The notes: generated by a model from the sequence alone, not told the origin. Counted from the stretch's first letter, positions 35,878 to 48,000 are shown. The stretch is DNA of 64,000 bases from Streptomyces blattellae (GCF_009709555.1 NZ_WJBG01000127.1:1-64000), one strand, 5' to 3'. Numbers and translations are program-made.

Positions 35878-37244
35878 GCTGAACCTCCCGTCGCGTGGCC
35901 GCGAACCGCGAGCGCGGGAGTGGCGTCGTCCGGAGGATGGCCGGCGGACCGTGCCGGCGGACGGGTCCGGACCGGTCCGGCGACGACGATGCCGACGACC
36001 TCGTGTCTGCCGTCCGCACACGCCTCGGCGATGCCGGCGAGTTCCTCCGCGGTCCAGCTGCCCGCGCTGAGGACGACCAGGGCACCGGCCTCGGTGTCAC
36101 GGTCCGGCACCGTCGGCCGGTCCACCGAAACCCCCACCACCCGCAACTGCGGATCGCTGCCGGCCTCGGCGATGAGCTGCCCGGCGGCCCGGCGGGCGAT
36201 CTCGTCGCCGTCCGGTACGACGACCAGCAGCCGCCGGGGGGCGGGCAGCCGGTCCCGGAGGCGAGCGCACACCCGCCGGTAGCGGATCCGTCGGCCGGCC
36301 TCGTCGCCGGACCTCTGCGGGGTCGGTATGTCCCACCGGGTGTCGATGCCGAGGAGCCGGCGGGTCCAGGCCCGTGGGCCCCCGCCGTCCGGCCGGTGCG
36401 CGCTCCGCTCACCCGGCACGTCGACGGTGCCGAGGAGCGTTGAGCCCAGCGCGGCGGCGATCTCCGGTTCGGTGCGCAGTCGGCGGTTCATCCGCGCGGC
36501 GGCGAGATGGCCGATGACCGCGAGCAGGAAGAACAGCAGTGCCCCTCCGAGGATGAGCTGCGTCCGCGTCGGCGGCGCCTCTCCGGTCGGCCGGGCGGCC
36601 GGCCCCATGACGACCATGCTGGCCCTGTCGTTCGCCGGGTCGGCCTCGTCCAGCTTCTGCATGGCCTCCTCCAGCGAGGTGCGCAGCTGCTCAAGTTCGG
36701 TGCGGGCCTGCACGCTCTCCACGGTCTGCCCCGGATCGGCCGCGTCGGCCAGCTCGGTGATGCGGCGGTTGGTGTCCTCCACCTGCTGCCGCAACGCTTC
36801 GGCGGCCGTGGCCGCCGCGGAGTCTGTGCTGCCGCTTGTGATTCGCGCGGCGTATGTGACGAATTGCCGGGCCATCCGGTCGGCGAGCCGCTGCGCGCGC
36901 TCCGGGGTGTCGGCCGTACCCGAGATCTTGATGATGTTCCCGTCGGCGGCCTTGGCGCTGACTCGGTCCCGCAGCTCGGTGCCGCTGACGCCGCTCCAGT
37001 CGAGAGCGGCGGCCACGCGGTCGACCACCGTCGAACTGGTGGCGACGTCCACCTGGGTCAGCAGCTCGCGCTCCTCCCACTGCCCCGGCAGCAGTACCGA
37101 TGCCGACGCCGTGTAACGCGGCGGGAACAGCACCGAGGTGCCGTAGCCGACGAGTGCGCCCACCACGGCGAGGGCGGCGAGAAGCCGCCACCGCCGACGG
37201 AGAATCCGCCCGATCGTGGCCAGACGGATCGTGTCATCGCTCAA
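35874..37244 (-). CDS. Wzz-like polysaccharide chain-length determinant protein
   Basis: This 456-residue protein has the Wzz pattern: an N-terminal membrane helix (LLAALAVVGALVGYGTSVLFPPRY), a coiled-coil-rich outer region with RAQRLADRMARQFVTYAARI and QQVEDTNRRITELADAA, and a second helix (LILGGALLFFLLAVIGHLAA). The C-terminal tail (RRLLVVVPDGDEIARRAAGQ) also resembles a kinase-like domain, without a Walker A. Having two different Wzz proteins in one cluster suggests a heteromeric complex. It starts 4 bases inside the GT4 gene. Confidence 0.8.
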   Translation of the reverse strand: MSDDTIRLATIGRILRRRWRLLAALAVVGALVGYGTSVLFPPRYTASASVLLPGQWEERELLTQVDVATSSTVVDRVAAALDWSGVSGTELRDRVSAKAADGNIIKISGTADTPERAQRLADRMARQFVTYAARITSGSTDSAAATAAEALRQQVEDTNRRITELADAADPGQTVESVQARTELEQLRTSLEEAMQKLDEADPANDRASMVVMGPAARPTGEAPPTRTQLILGGALLFFLLAVIGHLAAARMNRRLRTEPEIAAALGSTLLGTVDVPGERSAHRPDGGGPRAWTRRLLGIDTRWDIPTPQRSGDEAGRRIRYRRVCARLRDRLPAPRRLLVVVPDGDEIARRAAGQLIAEAGSDPQLRVVGVSVDRPTVPDRDTEAGALVVLSAGSWTAEELAGIAEACADGRHEVVGIVVAGPVRTRPPARSAGHPPDDATPALAVRGHATGGSA

Positions 37245-38510
37245 CGGCGCTGCCTCTTCCCTGTGCGGACCGGGTCGAGAGCCGACACCGGAGTGTGGTC
37301 ACGGCACGCGGCGGCGTAGGCGGCGAGCAGCGACGCTTGCGAGTTCCGCCACGAAAGCTCCCCGCCGATCCGCTCCTGACCGACCTTGCCCATCCGGGCC
37401 CGCTTCTCCGGGTCGTCGAGGAGCGACGCGATGAGCACCGCGAACTCGGCCTCGTCGTCGGCGGGCGCGTAGACGGCGGCGTCACCGGCGGAGACTCGCG
37501 CTTCCTTCAGGTCGAACGAGACGATCGGCCGGCCCATCGCCATGTACTCCAGGACCTTGTTCATGGTCGACACGTCGTTGAGCGGGTTGCGCGGGTCGGG
37601 GGACAGGCACACGTCCGCGGTGGACAGGTAGCGCACCAGGTCGGCGTCCGGAATGCGCCCGGTGAACTGCACCTGCTCGTGCAGCCCGAGCCGCCGGGAC
37701 AGCTCCACCATCGCGTCGAAGGCGTCGCCCGCGCCGACGAACACCGCATGCCAGTCGGTCCGTCCGAGCTCGTCGCGCAGCTTCGCGAGAGCCCGCAAGG
37801 CGTAGTCGACGCCGTCCTGCGGACCCATGACGCCGAGGTAACACAGCAGATGAGGCTTGCCGTGCTTCAGCTCCGGCTCGGGGGGCACCGGTTGGAACCG
37901 TTCGATGGCGGGCGCGCTGCGCACCACGAACACGTCCTCCGGCCGCCGGCCGCCACGGCGCAGCGCGACGTCCCGGTAGCTCTCGTTCGTGGCGAGCACG
38001 ATGTCCGCGGCCCGGTAGGTCCGCCGTTCCAGCGCGCACACGGCGCGGTAGAGCAGGTCTTCGCCGCGGTCGAACCGGGAGAGGTACAGCTCGGGTACCA
38101 GGTCGTGCTGGTCGAAGACGAACCGCGCGCCGCGCCGCTTCAGCCAGAGTGCCGGCAGGAACAGCAGGTCGGGCGGGTTGCAGGCGTGGACCACGTCGAC
38201 CGGGCCGACCTTGCGGGCCAGCCGGACCGTGTGCCACAACGCCGATCCGTACTCCCGCAGATAGCCGGCCGGTCCTCCGGTGGCCGCGCGCAACGGGTAG
38301 CGGTGGATCCGCACCCCGTCGATCTCCGCCTCCGGCTCCGTGTCCCGCTTCTCCCCCCGGGGACAGATGACGTGCACCTCCCAGCCCGCGTCGCGCAGCG
38401 TCGTGCACTCCTGCCACACCCGCCGGTCGAACGGCACCGACAGGTTCTCCACCAGGATCAGCGCGCGCCGGTCCGGCCGGCCGACGCCGGCTGTGTCACC
38501 GAACGATGTG

Positions 38511-38521
<11 letters not shown>
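37241..38521 (-). CDS. Family 4 glycosyltransferase
   Basis: This 426-residue GT-B enzyme opens with RALILVENLSVPFDRRVWQE, then VHVICPRGEKRD and VVHACNPPDLLFLPAL. The donor domain has LLCYLGVMGPQDGVDYALRA and a likely EX7E-like segment near KVLEYMAMGRPIVSFDL. The TTG at 38521 is used because no ATG or GTG suits the fold; its ribosome binding site is weak and the gene overlaps the dehydrogenase stop by 11 bases, so translational coupling is likely. It probably adds the second sugar after the phosphoglycosyltransferase. Confidence 0.85.
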
Positions 38522-39836
<1,315 letters not shown>

Positions 39837-39909
39837 GATCCGTCCCTCCCCCAGGCAGGCCCCTTGCGGCCTGCGGTCCGCGCACGCACCGGACGGCGCC
39901 CCCCGCGCA

Positions 39910-41388
39910 TCAGTAGGCCCCCTGCCCATGGACCACCGCACGCAGCGTCTTCCACAAGATCACTGCGTCCAGGGCGAGCGACCAGTCCTCCACGTACCGC
40001 AGGTCGAGGCGGACCGCCTCCTCCCACGGCAGGTCGCTGCGTCCGCTGATCTGCCACAGGCCGGTGAGTCCGGGCTTGACCAGCAGCCGCCGCCGGATGT
40101 CCGGGCCGTACGCGGCGGACTCCTCCGGCAACGGGGGCCGCGGACCGACGAGCGACATCGATCCGGTGAGTACGTTGAACAGCTGCGGCAGCTCGTCGAC
40201 CGAGTACCGGCGCAGCACTGCTCCCACCCGGGTCACCCGCGGATCCCGGCGGAGCTTGAACAGCAGGCCGGCGCCCTCGTTGCGGTCGGCGAGCCCGGCA
40301 CGTACCCCGTGGGCCCCGGCGACCATGGTGCGGAACTTGACAATGGTGAACTCGCGGCCGTCCTTGCCGACCCTGCGCTGGCGGTAGAACGCCCCGCCCC
40401 GACTGTCCATCAGCACGAGCAGCGCGACGCACACCATCAGCGGCGCGAACAGCATCAGCAGCATCGCCGCGGCCAGCCGGTCGACGACCTCCTTGACCGC
40501 GCGGCGACCGCCGGTGAAGGCCGGCATGCTGACCCGCAGCAGCGGGATCCCGAGCACCGCGTCGACGTGCAGCCGCGGGCCGGCCACCTCCATCAGCACG
40601 GGGGCCACGACCATCTCGGCGTCGCTGCCTTCGAGGTTCCAGGCCAGCCGCTGCAGCCGGTGCGGTGACCAGTACGGGTCCGGTGTGATCGCGACGACAC
40701 GGTAGCCGTCACGGCGGACGTGGCCCGCCACGTCCGCCAGCCGGCCGACAACCGGCACTCCGTCCAGTCGGTCACCGCCCGGCCCGAGAGCGTCCGTCGT
40801 GCACACCGCGTCCACCCGCCAGCCGAGGTGCGGGAACTTGCGGGTCCGGGTGATCAGGTCGCGCACGGTGGCCGGGCTCCCGGCAGCGAGCACCGGTCTC
40901 AGGCACCGGCCTTCCTTCCGCTGTCTGTGCAGCCGGAGGCGGAGCAGATACCGCGCGGTCATGGTGACGATCGCGATCGCGGGGACCGCGACGAAGATCC
41001 AGAGCTTGATGTTGCGCGAGGTGAGGGCGATCCCGCCGAGCGCCAGTACGACGGTCGCCGCGAACAGTGCGCGTCCGAGCCGGCGGAATTCCTCGGCGCC
41101 CTGGCCGAGCACGGCCGGAGCCCACGACCGGCTCACCGCGAGCGCCCCCAGCACCAGCAGCCAGGTGCCGAATGCGAGTATTCCCCACTTCTCGTGCCAG
41201 TTGGCCGCGTCCCGGACCCCGAAGAAGTTGCCGATCGCCGCCACCACGAAGGCGGTGGCCACGGTGTCGCTCATGACCACGGTACGGCGGTACCGCTGCT
41301 CCCAGTCGATCGTGGGCCGGCTGATTGCCCCACTCGCCAGACTCCCGCCAGCCGACGAAAAAGGGCCGACTAGTCCCCCCTGTCGCAC
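39910..41388 (-). CDS. Polyprenyl-phosphate sugar-1-phosphate transferase (exopolysaccharide initiating enzyme)
   Basis: This is the initiating enzyme that puts the first sugar phosphate on undecaprenyl phosphate. The 492-residue protein has about four N-terminal membrane helices, a CoA-binding-like middle domain (VLAAGSPATVRDLITRT, VVAITPDPYWSP) and the C-terminal catalytic domain of the Bac_transf family: RRVGKDGREFTIVKFRTM, RRYSVDELPQLFNVLTGSMSLVGPRPPLPEE, KPGLTGLWQISGRSDL and LRYVEDWSLALD. The GTG at 41388 has a GGGGGG stretch 4 bases upstream; the true start could be a few codons further on. It begins the polysaccharide operon. Confidence 0.87.
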   Translation of the reverse strand: MRQGGLVGPFSSAGGSLASGAISRPTIDWEQRYRRTVVMSDTVATAFVVAAIGNFFGVRDAANWHEKWGILAFGTWLLVLGALAVSRSWAPAVLGQGAEEFRRLGRALFAATVVLALGGIALTSRNIKLWIFVAVPAIAIVTMTARYLLRLRLHRQRKEGRCLRPVLAAGSPATVRDLITRTRKFPHLGWRVDAVCTTDALGPGGDRLDGVPVVGRLADVAGHVRRDGYRVVAITPDPYWSPHRLQRLAWNLEGSDAEMVVAPVLMEVAGPRLHVDAVLGIPLLRVSMPAFTGGRRAVKEVVDRLAAAMLLMLFAPLMVCVALLVLMDSRGGAFYRQRRVGKDGREFTIVKFRTMVAGAHGVRAGLADRNEGAGLLFKLRRDPRVTRVGAVLRRYSVDELPQLFNVLTGSMSLVGPRPPLPEESAAYGPDIRRRLLVKPGLTGLWQISGRSDLPWEEAVRLDLRYVEDWSLALDAVILWKTLRAVVHGQGAY

Positions 41389-41951
41389 AGAACCCCCCCG
41401 GTTCCCAGTGGTACGACGTGATCGCCCATCACTGTTCCTCCCCCCGGGAGGCCCCCGCCCCCCGCACGCTTCCTCCCCCGGGAGGCCCCCGCCCCCCGCG
41501 CCGCGCTGTTCCTCGCCGCGGGGACTGCTGCCCCGCGCGTGACATCCCGGCTACTTCAGCGCCGCGTGAACAACCCGCCCCTGCGGTACCGGACTCGCAC
41601 GTCCTGCCGACCGCTCAAGGTGCACGGCGACCCGTCGAAACCTCGGATGCTCCCCGCACCCGAAGCCCCTCTCGGGCTCCGCGAATTGATCACCCCCACG
41701 TCTGACGCCGAAGACGCAGCCGCCGGCCGTCCATGACATCGGACCAATAGATCATCATTTGTCGGCTCGTGTCCCACCATGTGAAGCACGGTCAATCTAG
41801 ACCATCGAGGCCCACCTGAAGAGAGGATGTGTGGAATTTGTGCGTACGATTTGAAGCCAAGCCCACGGACCACTGCCCCGCGAACTCCTCAGCGACGAAG
41901 ACATGCAGGTGACTTCGACATCGGCGTCCGGCGCGAGCGATGGGCCGTGAC
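41389..41951. other. Intergenic region between the polysaccharide operon and narI, the likely operon promoter region
   Basis: This 563-base gap has no convincing gene; short frames on either strand lack family features. At 41435-41465 and 41470-41499 there are two nearly identical 30-base C-rich units (see repeat). The part from 41690 to 41880 is relatively AT-rich and probably holds the promoter of the polysaccharide cluster (TTGACC read on the minus strand at 41790-41795), but no convincing -10 follows it. Confidence 0.4.
41435..41499. repeat. 30-base C-rich direct repeat, two copies
   Basis: TTCCTCCCCCGGGAGGCCCC followed by CGCCCCCCGC occurs twice, starting at 41435 and 41470. The first copy has one extra C. 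Each holds a palindrome CTCCCCCGGGAG that could form a strong stem in the 5' untranslated RNA of the polysaccharide operon, so it may be a leader structure or protein site. The pair lies 47 bases before the start of the initiating enzyme. Confidence 0.6.
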
Positions 41952-42734
41952 TCATGCGGCTCGCCGGGAGCCGGAGGCCGACCGGGTGCGGCCCGCGGTC
42001 GTCGGGGCCGTGGCCGGTGTGGCTCGCCGCCGGTAGACCAGGTACGGCCGGGCGAGGTATCCGATCGGGGCGCTCCACACATGGACGAGGCGGGTGAAGG
42101 GCCAGGCCGCGAAGAGCAGGAAGGCGCTCAGCGCGTGCAGTTGGAACAGCAGCGGGGCGCCGGCGACGGCCTCGGGCTGGGGCTGGAGGACGAACAGGCC
42201 GCGGAACCAGACGGAGACGGTGGTGCGGTAGTCGTAGCCGGCGCCGAAGACGTTGTGGGCGAAGGTGGCGGTGATGCCCAGCAGGACGGTGGCGGACAGC
42301 AGCGGGAAGAGGAGTTTGTCGCTGCGGTCGGTGCCGAGGCGGATCCGGCGGGTCAGCAGGCGGCGGGCGCAGAGCATGCCGAGTCCGGTGACCATGGCGA
42401 CGCCCGCGACGGAGCCGCCCCAGAGAGCGGTGTTGTGGTAGGTGTGCTCGCTGATGCCGGCGGCCTCGGTCCACGAGTCGGGGATGGCGAGCCCCACCAC
42501 ATGCCCGGCGATCACCATGAAGGCGCCGAGGTGGAACAGCGGGCTGCCCCAGCGCAGCCAGCGGTGTTCGAGGAGCTGGGTGGTGCGGGAGGTCCAGCCG
42601 AACTGGTCCTGCCGGTAGCGCCAGACGTGGCCGACGGCGAACACGGCGAGGCAGATATAGGGCACGGCGACCCACAGCAGCAGATCGGCACCGCTCGCCG
42701 GGGCGGCCGCCAAGGGGACGGGTACGGCGTTCAT
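41952..42734 (-). CDS. narI: Respiratory nitrate reductase gamma subunit
   Basis: This 260-residue membrane cytochrome b subunit of nitrate reductase has five hydrophobic helices (LLLWVAVPYICLAVFAVGHV, SPLFHLGAFMVIAGHVVGL and others) with histidine pairs that bind two b-type hemes (HVWRYR, HLGAFM, HALSAFLLFAAWPFTRLVHVW). It oxidises quinol and passes electrons to NarH. Its C-terminal tail is short and charged. The ATG at 42734 overlaps the narJ stop by 4 bases, and it is the last gene of narGHJI. Confidence 0.93.
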   Translation of the reverse strand: MNAVPVPLAAAPASGADLLLWVAVPYICLAVFAVGHVWRYRQDQFGWTSRTTQLLEHRWLRWGSPLFHLGAFMVIAGHVVGLAIPDSWTEAAGISEHTYHNTALWGGSVAGVAMVTGLGMLCARRLLTRRIRLGTDRSDKLLFPLLSATVLLGITATFAHNVFGAGYDYRTTVSVWFRGLFVLQPQPEAVAGAPLLFQLHALSAFLLFAAWPFTRLVHVWSAPIGYLARPYLVYRRRATPATAPTTAGRTRSASGSRRAA

Positions 42735-43522
42735 CGGAGGCCTTCCCTACGACTGGTCGGGGCGGACGGCAGACGGGTCGGCGGAGCCGGCGCCGGCGGT
42801 ACGAAGGTGCCCGGAGGCGCGAACTCCCCGTCGCCGTAGGTGCCGTAGGGGTCGAGGCCGACCTCCTCGTTGGGCGGGCCCTCGGCGACGAGCCGGGCCA
42901 CCGCGGCGCGGTCGGCCTCGGTGGCCGGTGGCAGCAGGGTGAGCAGCGCGGCCAGGACGTGCCGGTAGGGAGAGTCGGCGTCGGTCAGGGCGCGGTGGAT
43001 CAGCTCAAGGCCGCGCCGGTGCTGGCGCAGCGGTGCCTCGCCGCCACCGGGTCCGGCCAGGGCGGCGAACTCCAGCACGACCGGCAGGTGGTCGGGCAGT
43101 TCGCCGCCGTCGGTGTCCCAGCCCGCGGCGCGGTAGCGCTGGGCGAGGGTGAGCAGGGCCATGCCTCGGCGGCGGGTGTCGCCGTGGAGGTAGTAGGTGA
43201 GGTAGAGGCTGCTCCTGCGGCGCAGGTCGAACATCTCGACGTAGTGCCGCTCCAGCGCCTCGGGTTCCTGGCCGGTGAACCAGGTGGTGAAGGCAGCCAG
43301 GTGCCCGGCGGCCGATGAGGACGGCAGTGCCTTGACCGTGTCCATCAGCACCGGCCGGGCAGCGGCGAGTTCGGCGTCCGGGTACTGCAGCAGCAGCGAG
43401 CACAGCCGGAGCAGCAGGGTGCGTGCCTCGGCCTCCTCGCGCGTGAGCCGGGTCGGGCGGCGTACGGTGGCGCGCACACGGGTGCGCACGAGTGCGGGGA
43501 TTGTTGCGGGCAGCGGGGTCAC
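42731..43522 (-). CDS. narJ: Nitrate reductase molybdenum cofactor assembly chaperone
   Basis: This 263-residue, all-helical chaperone inserts molybdenum cofactor into NarG before membrane assembly. It has the TorD/NarJ pattern: LLRLCSLLLQYPDAELAAAR, then AGHLAAFTTWFTGQEPEALE, YVEMFDLRRRSSLYLTYYLHGDTRRRGMA and LPDHLPVVLEFAAL. The C-terminal Pro-rich tail is longer than in typical NarJ proteins. The GTG at 43522 overlaps the narH stop (GTGA). Confidence 0.92.
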   Translation of the reverse strand: MTPLPATIPALVRTRVRATVRRPTRLTREEAEARTLLLRLCSLLLQYPDAELAAARPVLMDTVKALPSSSAAGHLAAFTTWFTGQEPEALERHYVEMFDLRRRSSLYLTYYLHGDTRRRGMALLTLAQRYRAAGWDTDGGELPDHLPVVLEFAALAGPGGGEAPLRQHRRGLELIHRALTDADSPYRHVLAALLTLLPPATEADRAAVARLVAEGPPNEEVGLDPYGTYGDGEFAPPGTFVPPAPAPPTRLPSAPTSRREGLR

Positions 43523-45045
43523 GGACGGCCTCCGGCGGGGGTTTCGGGCGTACGGCGGCGCAGGGTGGGCATGCCGAGCATGACCTTGCGGGGCTCGGCG
43601 TCACCGGACGTCTCGACCGGGCAGCGGTTCTCCGTCGCGGTGAGCGCGGCGGCGTCCTCCTTGTGGGCGGCCGGGACGACGTATCGGTCCTGGTACTTGG
43701 CGACGGCGAGCAGGCGGTGCAGGTCCTCCGCCTCGCGTGCGGTGAGACCGACGGCCTTGAGCGAGGTGTCGTGGCCCGGCTCACCGAGGGTGCGTGCGCG
43801 CATGTACGAGCGCAGCGCGGTGAGCTTCATCAGCACTCCGGCGACGACATCGGTGTCCCCGGCCGTGAACAGCTCCGCCAGGTACTCCAGCGGGATCCGC
43901 AGCCGCGTGACGGCGGCGAAGACGTGGTCGGGGTCGTCCTGGTCGCCGCCCGCCGCGTCGACGGCGTCGAGGACGGGGGAAAGGGGCGGCACGTACCAGA
44001 CCATGGGCAGGGTGCGGTACTCCGGGTGCAGCGGCAGCGCCACCTTGTACCGCATGACCAGGTCGTACACCGGGGAGCGGCGGGCCGCGTCCAGCCAGTC
44101 CTCCGGGATTCCCGACTCCCGTGCCGCCGCGATGACTTCGGGGTCGCGCGGGTCGAGGAACACGCCACGCTGGGCATCGAGGAGGTCCTGTTCGTCCGGG
44201 GTGGCGGCGGCCTCCCCGACGCGGTCGGCGTCGTAGAGGAGCAGGCCGAGGTAGCGCAGGCGTCCCACGCAGGTCTCGGAGCAGACGGTGGGCTGGCCGG
44301 CCTCGATGCGCGGGAAGCAGAAGGTGCACTTCTCGGCCTTGCCGGTGGCGTGGTTGACGTAGACCTTCTTGTACGGGCAGGCCGTCACGCACATGCGCCA
44401 GCCCCGGCAGCGGTCCTGGTCGACCAGGACGATGCCGTCCTCGACCCGCTTGTACATCGCGCCCGACGGGCAGGCGGAGACGCAGGTGGGGTTGAGGCAG
44501 TGCTCGCACAGGCGGGGCAGGTGGAAGAGGAAGGTCTGCTCGAACTCGAACTTGACCTTCTCCGCCCAGGCCCCGGTGAGGTTGGGGTCGCCGCCGGCGT
44601 GCTCGGGCGCACCGCCCAGGCCGTCCTCCCAGTTGGCTCCCCAGGTGATGGCGGTGGGCTTGCCGGTGAGGACGGAGCGGGGGCGGGCGACCGAGATGTC
44701 CCTGCCGGCCGGGGCGCTGACCAGGTTGTCGTAGTCGTACGTGACCGGCTCGTAGTAGTCCTCGATGCCGGGCAGGTCGGGGTTGGAGAACAGCGACAGC
44801 AGCCGCTTGAGCCTGCCCCCGGAGCGCAGGACGAGACGTCCGCGCTTGTCGAGCGTCCAGCCGCCCTTCCAGTGCTGCTGGTCCTCGTAGCGGCGGGGGT
44901 AGCCGACGCCGGGTTTGGTCTCGACGTTGTTGAACCAGGCGTACTCGACGCCGGTGCGGTTGGTCCATGTCTGCTTGCAGGTGACCGAGCAGGTGTGGCA
45001 GCCGATGCACTTGTCGAGGTTCATCACCATCGCGATCTGAGCCAT
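43519..45045 (-). CDS. narH: Respiratory nitrate reductase beta (iron-sulfur) subunit
   Basis: This 508-residue electron-transfer subunit binds four Fe-S clusters. Cysteine groups are visible in CIGCHTCSVTCKQ, LCEHCLNPTCVSACPSGAMY, CRGWRMCVTACPYKKVYVN, where W replaces one Cys as in all NarH (the [3Fe-4S] cluster), and KCTFCFPRIEAGQPTVCSETCVGR. It passes electrons from NarI heme to NarG. The ATG at 45045 has AGGATC directly upstream; a GTG at 45054 is possible. It starts 10 bases after the narG stop. Confidence 0.95.
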   Translation of the reverse strand: MAQIAMVMNLDKCIGCHTCSVTCKQTWTNRTGVEYAWFNNVETKPGVGYPRRYEDQQHWKGGWTLDKRGRLVLRSGGRLKRLLSLFSNPDLPGIEDYYEPVTYDYDNLVSAPAGRDISVARPRSVLTGKPTAITWGANWEDGLGGAPEHAGGDPNLTGAWAEKVKFEFEQTFLFHLPRLCEHCLNPTCVSACPSGAMYKRVEDGIVLVDQDRCRGWRMCVTACPYKKVYVNHATGKAEKCTFCFPRIEAGQPTVCSETCVGRLRYLGLLLYDADRVGEAAATPDEQDLLDAQRGVFLDPRDPEVIAAARESGIPEDWLDAARRSPVYDLVMRYKVALPLHPEYRTLPMVWYVPPLSPVLDAVDAAGGDQDDPDHVFAAVTRLRIPLEYLAELFTAGDTDVVAGVLMKLTALRSYMRARTLGEPGHDTSLKAVGLTAREAEDLHRLLAVAKYQDRYVVPAAHKEDAAALTATENRCPVETSGDAEPRKVMLGMPTLRRRTPETPAGGRP

Positions 45046-45055
45046 GATCCTCACG

Positions 45056-48000
45056 TCAGTACTCCACGTCTTGTGAGCGGCGGCGGATGACGGTGACCTC
45101 GTCGCGCTGGTTGCCGGTCGGGCCGTAGTAGTTGAAGGCGTACGTGAACTGCGCGTAGCCGCCCGCGAGATGAGTGGGCTTGAGCAGCAGCCGGGTGAGC
45201 GAGTTGTGGATGCCGCCGCGCTTCCCGCTGACCTCGGTCTTCGGGACGTTCACGGTGCGGTCCTGGGCGTGGTACATGTACACCGTGCCCTCGGGCATCC
45301 GGTGCGTGACCACCGCGCGGGCGGCGACGACGCCGTTGCGGTTGTACGCCTCGATCCACTCGTTGTCCTTCACGCCGATCTTCTCGGCGTCGACGGTGGA
45401 CATCCAGATCGTGGGTCCGCCACGGGACAGGTCGAGCATGTGCTTGTTGTCCTGGTAGTTGGAGTGGATGGACCACTTGGAGTGCGGGGTCAGATAGCGG
45501 ACGGTGACCTCCGCCCGGCCGTCCTCGCGCAGCTGCTCGTCGCCGTAGTGCCGGGGCGTGTTCAGCGGCGGCCGGTAGACGGGGAGTTGCTCGCCGAGTT
45601 CGGCGATCCAGTCGTGCTGGACGAAGAAGTGCTGGCGGCCGGTGAGGGTGTGCCAGGGCTTGAGGTGCTCGGTGTTGATGACGAACGGAGAGTAGCGGCG
45701 GCCACCGGTCTCCGAGCCCGACCACTCGTAGGAGGTCATCACGGAGCGGGGCTGGGTGCGGGTGTCGGCGAAGGTGATCCGCTCGGCCTCGCGCTCGGCG
45801 GCGAGTTCCACCAGGCCCTCGCTGCCGGTCTGCCGCTCCAGCTCCCGGAAGCCCTCGGTGGCCAGGCGCCCGTTGGTGGTGCCGGACAGGGCGAGGATCG
45901 CCTCGCACATGTCGGTGGCGGTGGCGAGGGAGGGCCGCCCGGCGGCGACTCCGTCCCGTACGGTGCCGCAGCGCCGGCGCAGTTCGTCCAGCTCCTGGTC
46001 CGGGTGGACGGTGACGCCCTTGGTGGTGGTGCCCAGGGTGTCGAGCAGGGGGCCGACGGCGCGCATCTTCTGCGCGGTCGCGCCGTAGTCGCGTTCGATG
46101 ACGACGAGCTTGGGCATGGTGCGTCCGGGGACCGGTTCGCAGTCCCCGGTCTTCCAGTCCTTCACCACCCCGCCGGGCTGGGCGAGTTCGTCGGGGGTGT
46201 CGTGCAGCAGCGGCACGGCGAGGACGTCGGTGCGGGTGCCCAGGTGCTCGGCGGCCAGCTCGCTGAACCGGTCCGCGATCGTCAGGAACGTGTCGTAGTC
46301 CGTGCGGGCCTGCCAGGGCGGGGCGATGGCCGGGGTGAAGGCGTGCACGAACGGGTGCATGTCCGTGCTGGACAGGTCGTCCTTCTCGTACCAGGTGGCG
46401 GCCGGGAGGACCACGTCCGCGAGCAGACCGGTCGAGGTCATCCGGAAGTCCACGGTGACCAGCAGGTCGAGCTTGCCTTCGGGTGCGTCCTCCCGCCACA
46501 CCACGTCCTTCGGACGGTGCTCGGGCGGGGTCTCCTCGGAGCGGACGGCCGCGTCCGTGCCCAGCAGGTGACGCAGGAAGTACTCATTGCCTTTGCCGGA
46601 CGAGCCCAGCAGGTTGGCCCGCCAGACCGTCAGTACGCGCGGGAAGTTGGCCGGGTCGTCCGGGTCCTCCGCGGCGAACTTCAGCCTTCGGGCCTTCAGT
46701 TCGCTCACGATGTGCTCGGCGACCGGACGGCCCGCGGCGGCGGCCTCGTCCGTCAGGTCGAGCGGGTTGCGGTTGAAGCCCGGGTGACCGGGCGTCCAGC
46801 CCAGCCGCACGGCCTGCGCCAGGCAGTCGGCGAACCCCTTGCCCTTCAGCCGCCCCTTTCCGAGCGGGGAGGCCAGCTCGTCCGGACCGAACGCCTCGTA
46901 GCGCCACTGGTCGGAATTCAGGTACCAGTACGACGTGCCCGCCATGTGCCGGGTGGGCCGCTGCCAGTCGAAGGCGAAGGCCAGGTGCTGCAGGCCGGTG
47001 ATCGGGCGGATCTTCTCCTGGCCGACGTAGTGCGCCCAGCCGCCGCCGTTGACGCCCTGGCAGCCGGTCATGGTCACCAGCGCCAGGAACGCCCGGTAGA
47101 TGGTGTCGGAGTGGAACCAGTGATTGGTACCGGCACCCAGCGCGATCATCGAACGGCCCTGCGTACGCTCGGCGTTGCGGGCGAACTCCCGGGCGATACG
47201 GGCCGCCTGCTCGGCCGGCACCGAGGTGATCGTCTCCTGCCAGGCGGGGGTGTACGGCTGCGAGGCGTCCTCGTACGACGACGGCCACTCGCCCGGCAGT
47301 CCCGGCCGCTGGACGCCGTACTGCGCCAGCATCAGGTCGAAGACGGTGGTCACCACGCGCCCGCCGATACGTCGCACGGGTACGCCGCGCACCATGACCG
47401 AGCCGCCCTCCGTGCCGCCCTCGTCGAAGCGGGGCAGGGCCACGGCCACCGTCTCCTCCGCACGGTCGATCAGGCTCAACTCGGGCACGGTGTTGCCCAG
47501 GTCGAGGTTCCAGCGGCCCGGCTCGGCTTCCCCCCAGCGGAAGCCGAGGGAGCCGTTCGGCACGACCGGCCGGCCGGTGGCCGCGTCGAGGAGAACGGTC
47601 TTGGACTCGGCGTGTTCCGTGTCCCGTCCGAGATCGGCGGCGGTCAGGAACCCGTCGGGGACAAGACCGTGTTCGTTCTCGCGCAGGGTCACCAGGAACG
47701 GTGCGTCGGTGAACGTGCGCAGGTAGTCCCGGAAGTACGGCACTTCACGATCGACGAGGAACTCGCGCAGGATCACCTGCCCCATGGCCATGGCCAGCGC
47801 CCCGTCCGTGCCCGGGTGCGGGGCGAGCCATTCGTCGGCGTGCTTGACGTTGTCGGCGTAGTCGGGGCTGACCGCGACGACCTTGGTGCCGTTGTAGCGG
47901 GTCTCGGTCAGGAAGTGCGCGTCCGGTGTGCGGGTGACCGGGATGTTGGAGCCCCACATGATCAGATAGCCGGCGTTCCACCAGTCCGCCGCCTCCGGTA

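Noticed and set aside
41556..41873. Short ORF of 105 codons between the polysaccharide and nar genes
   Set aside because: No start context, no family features and a region that looks like promoter DNA.
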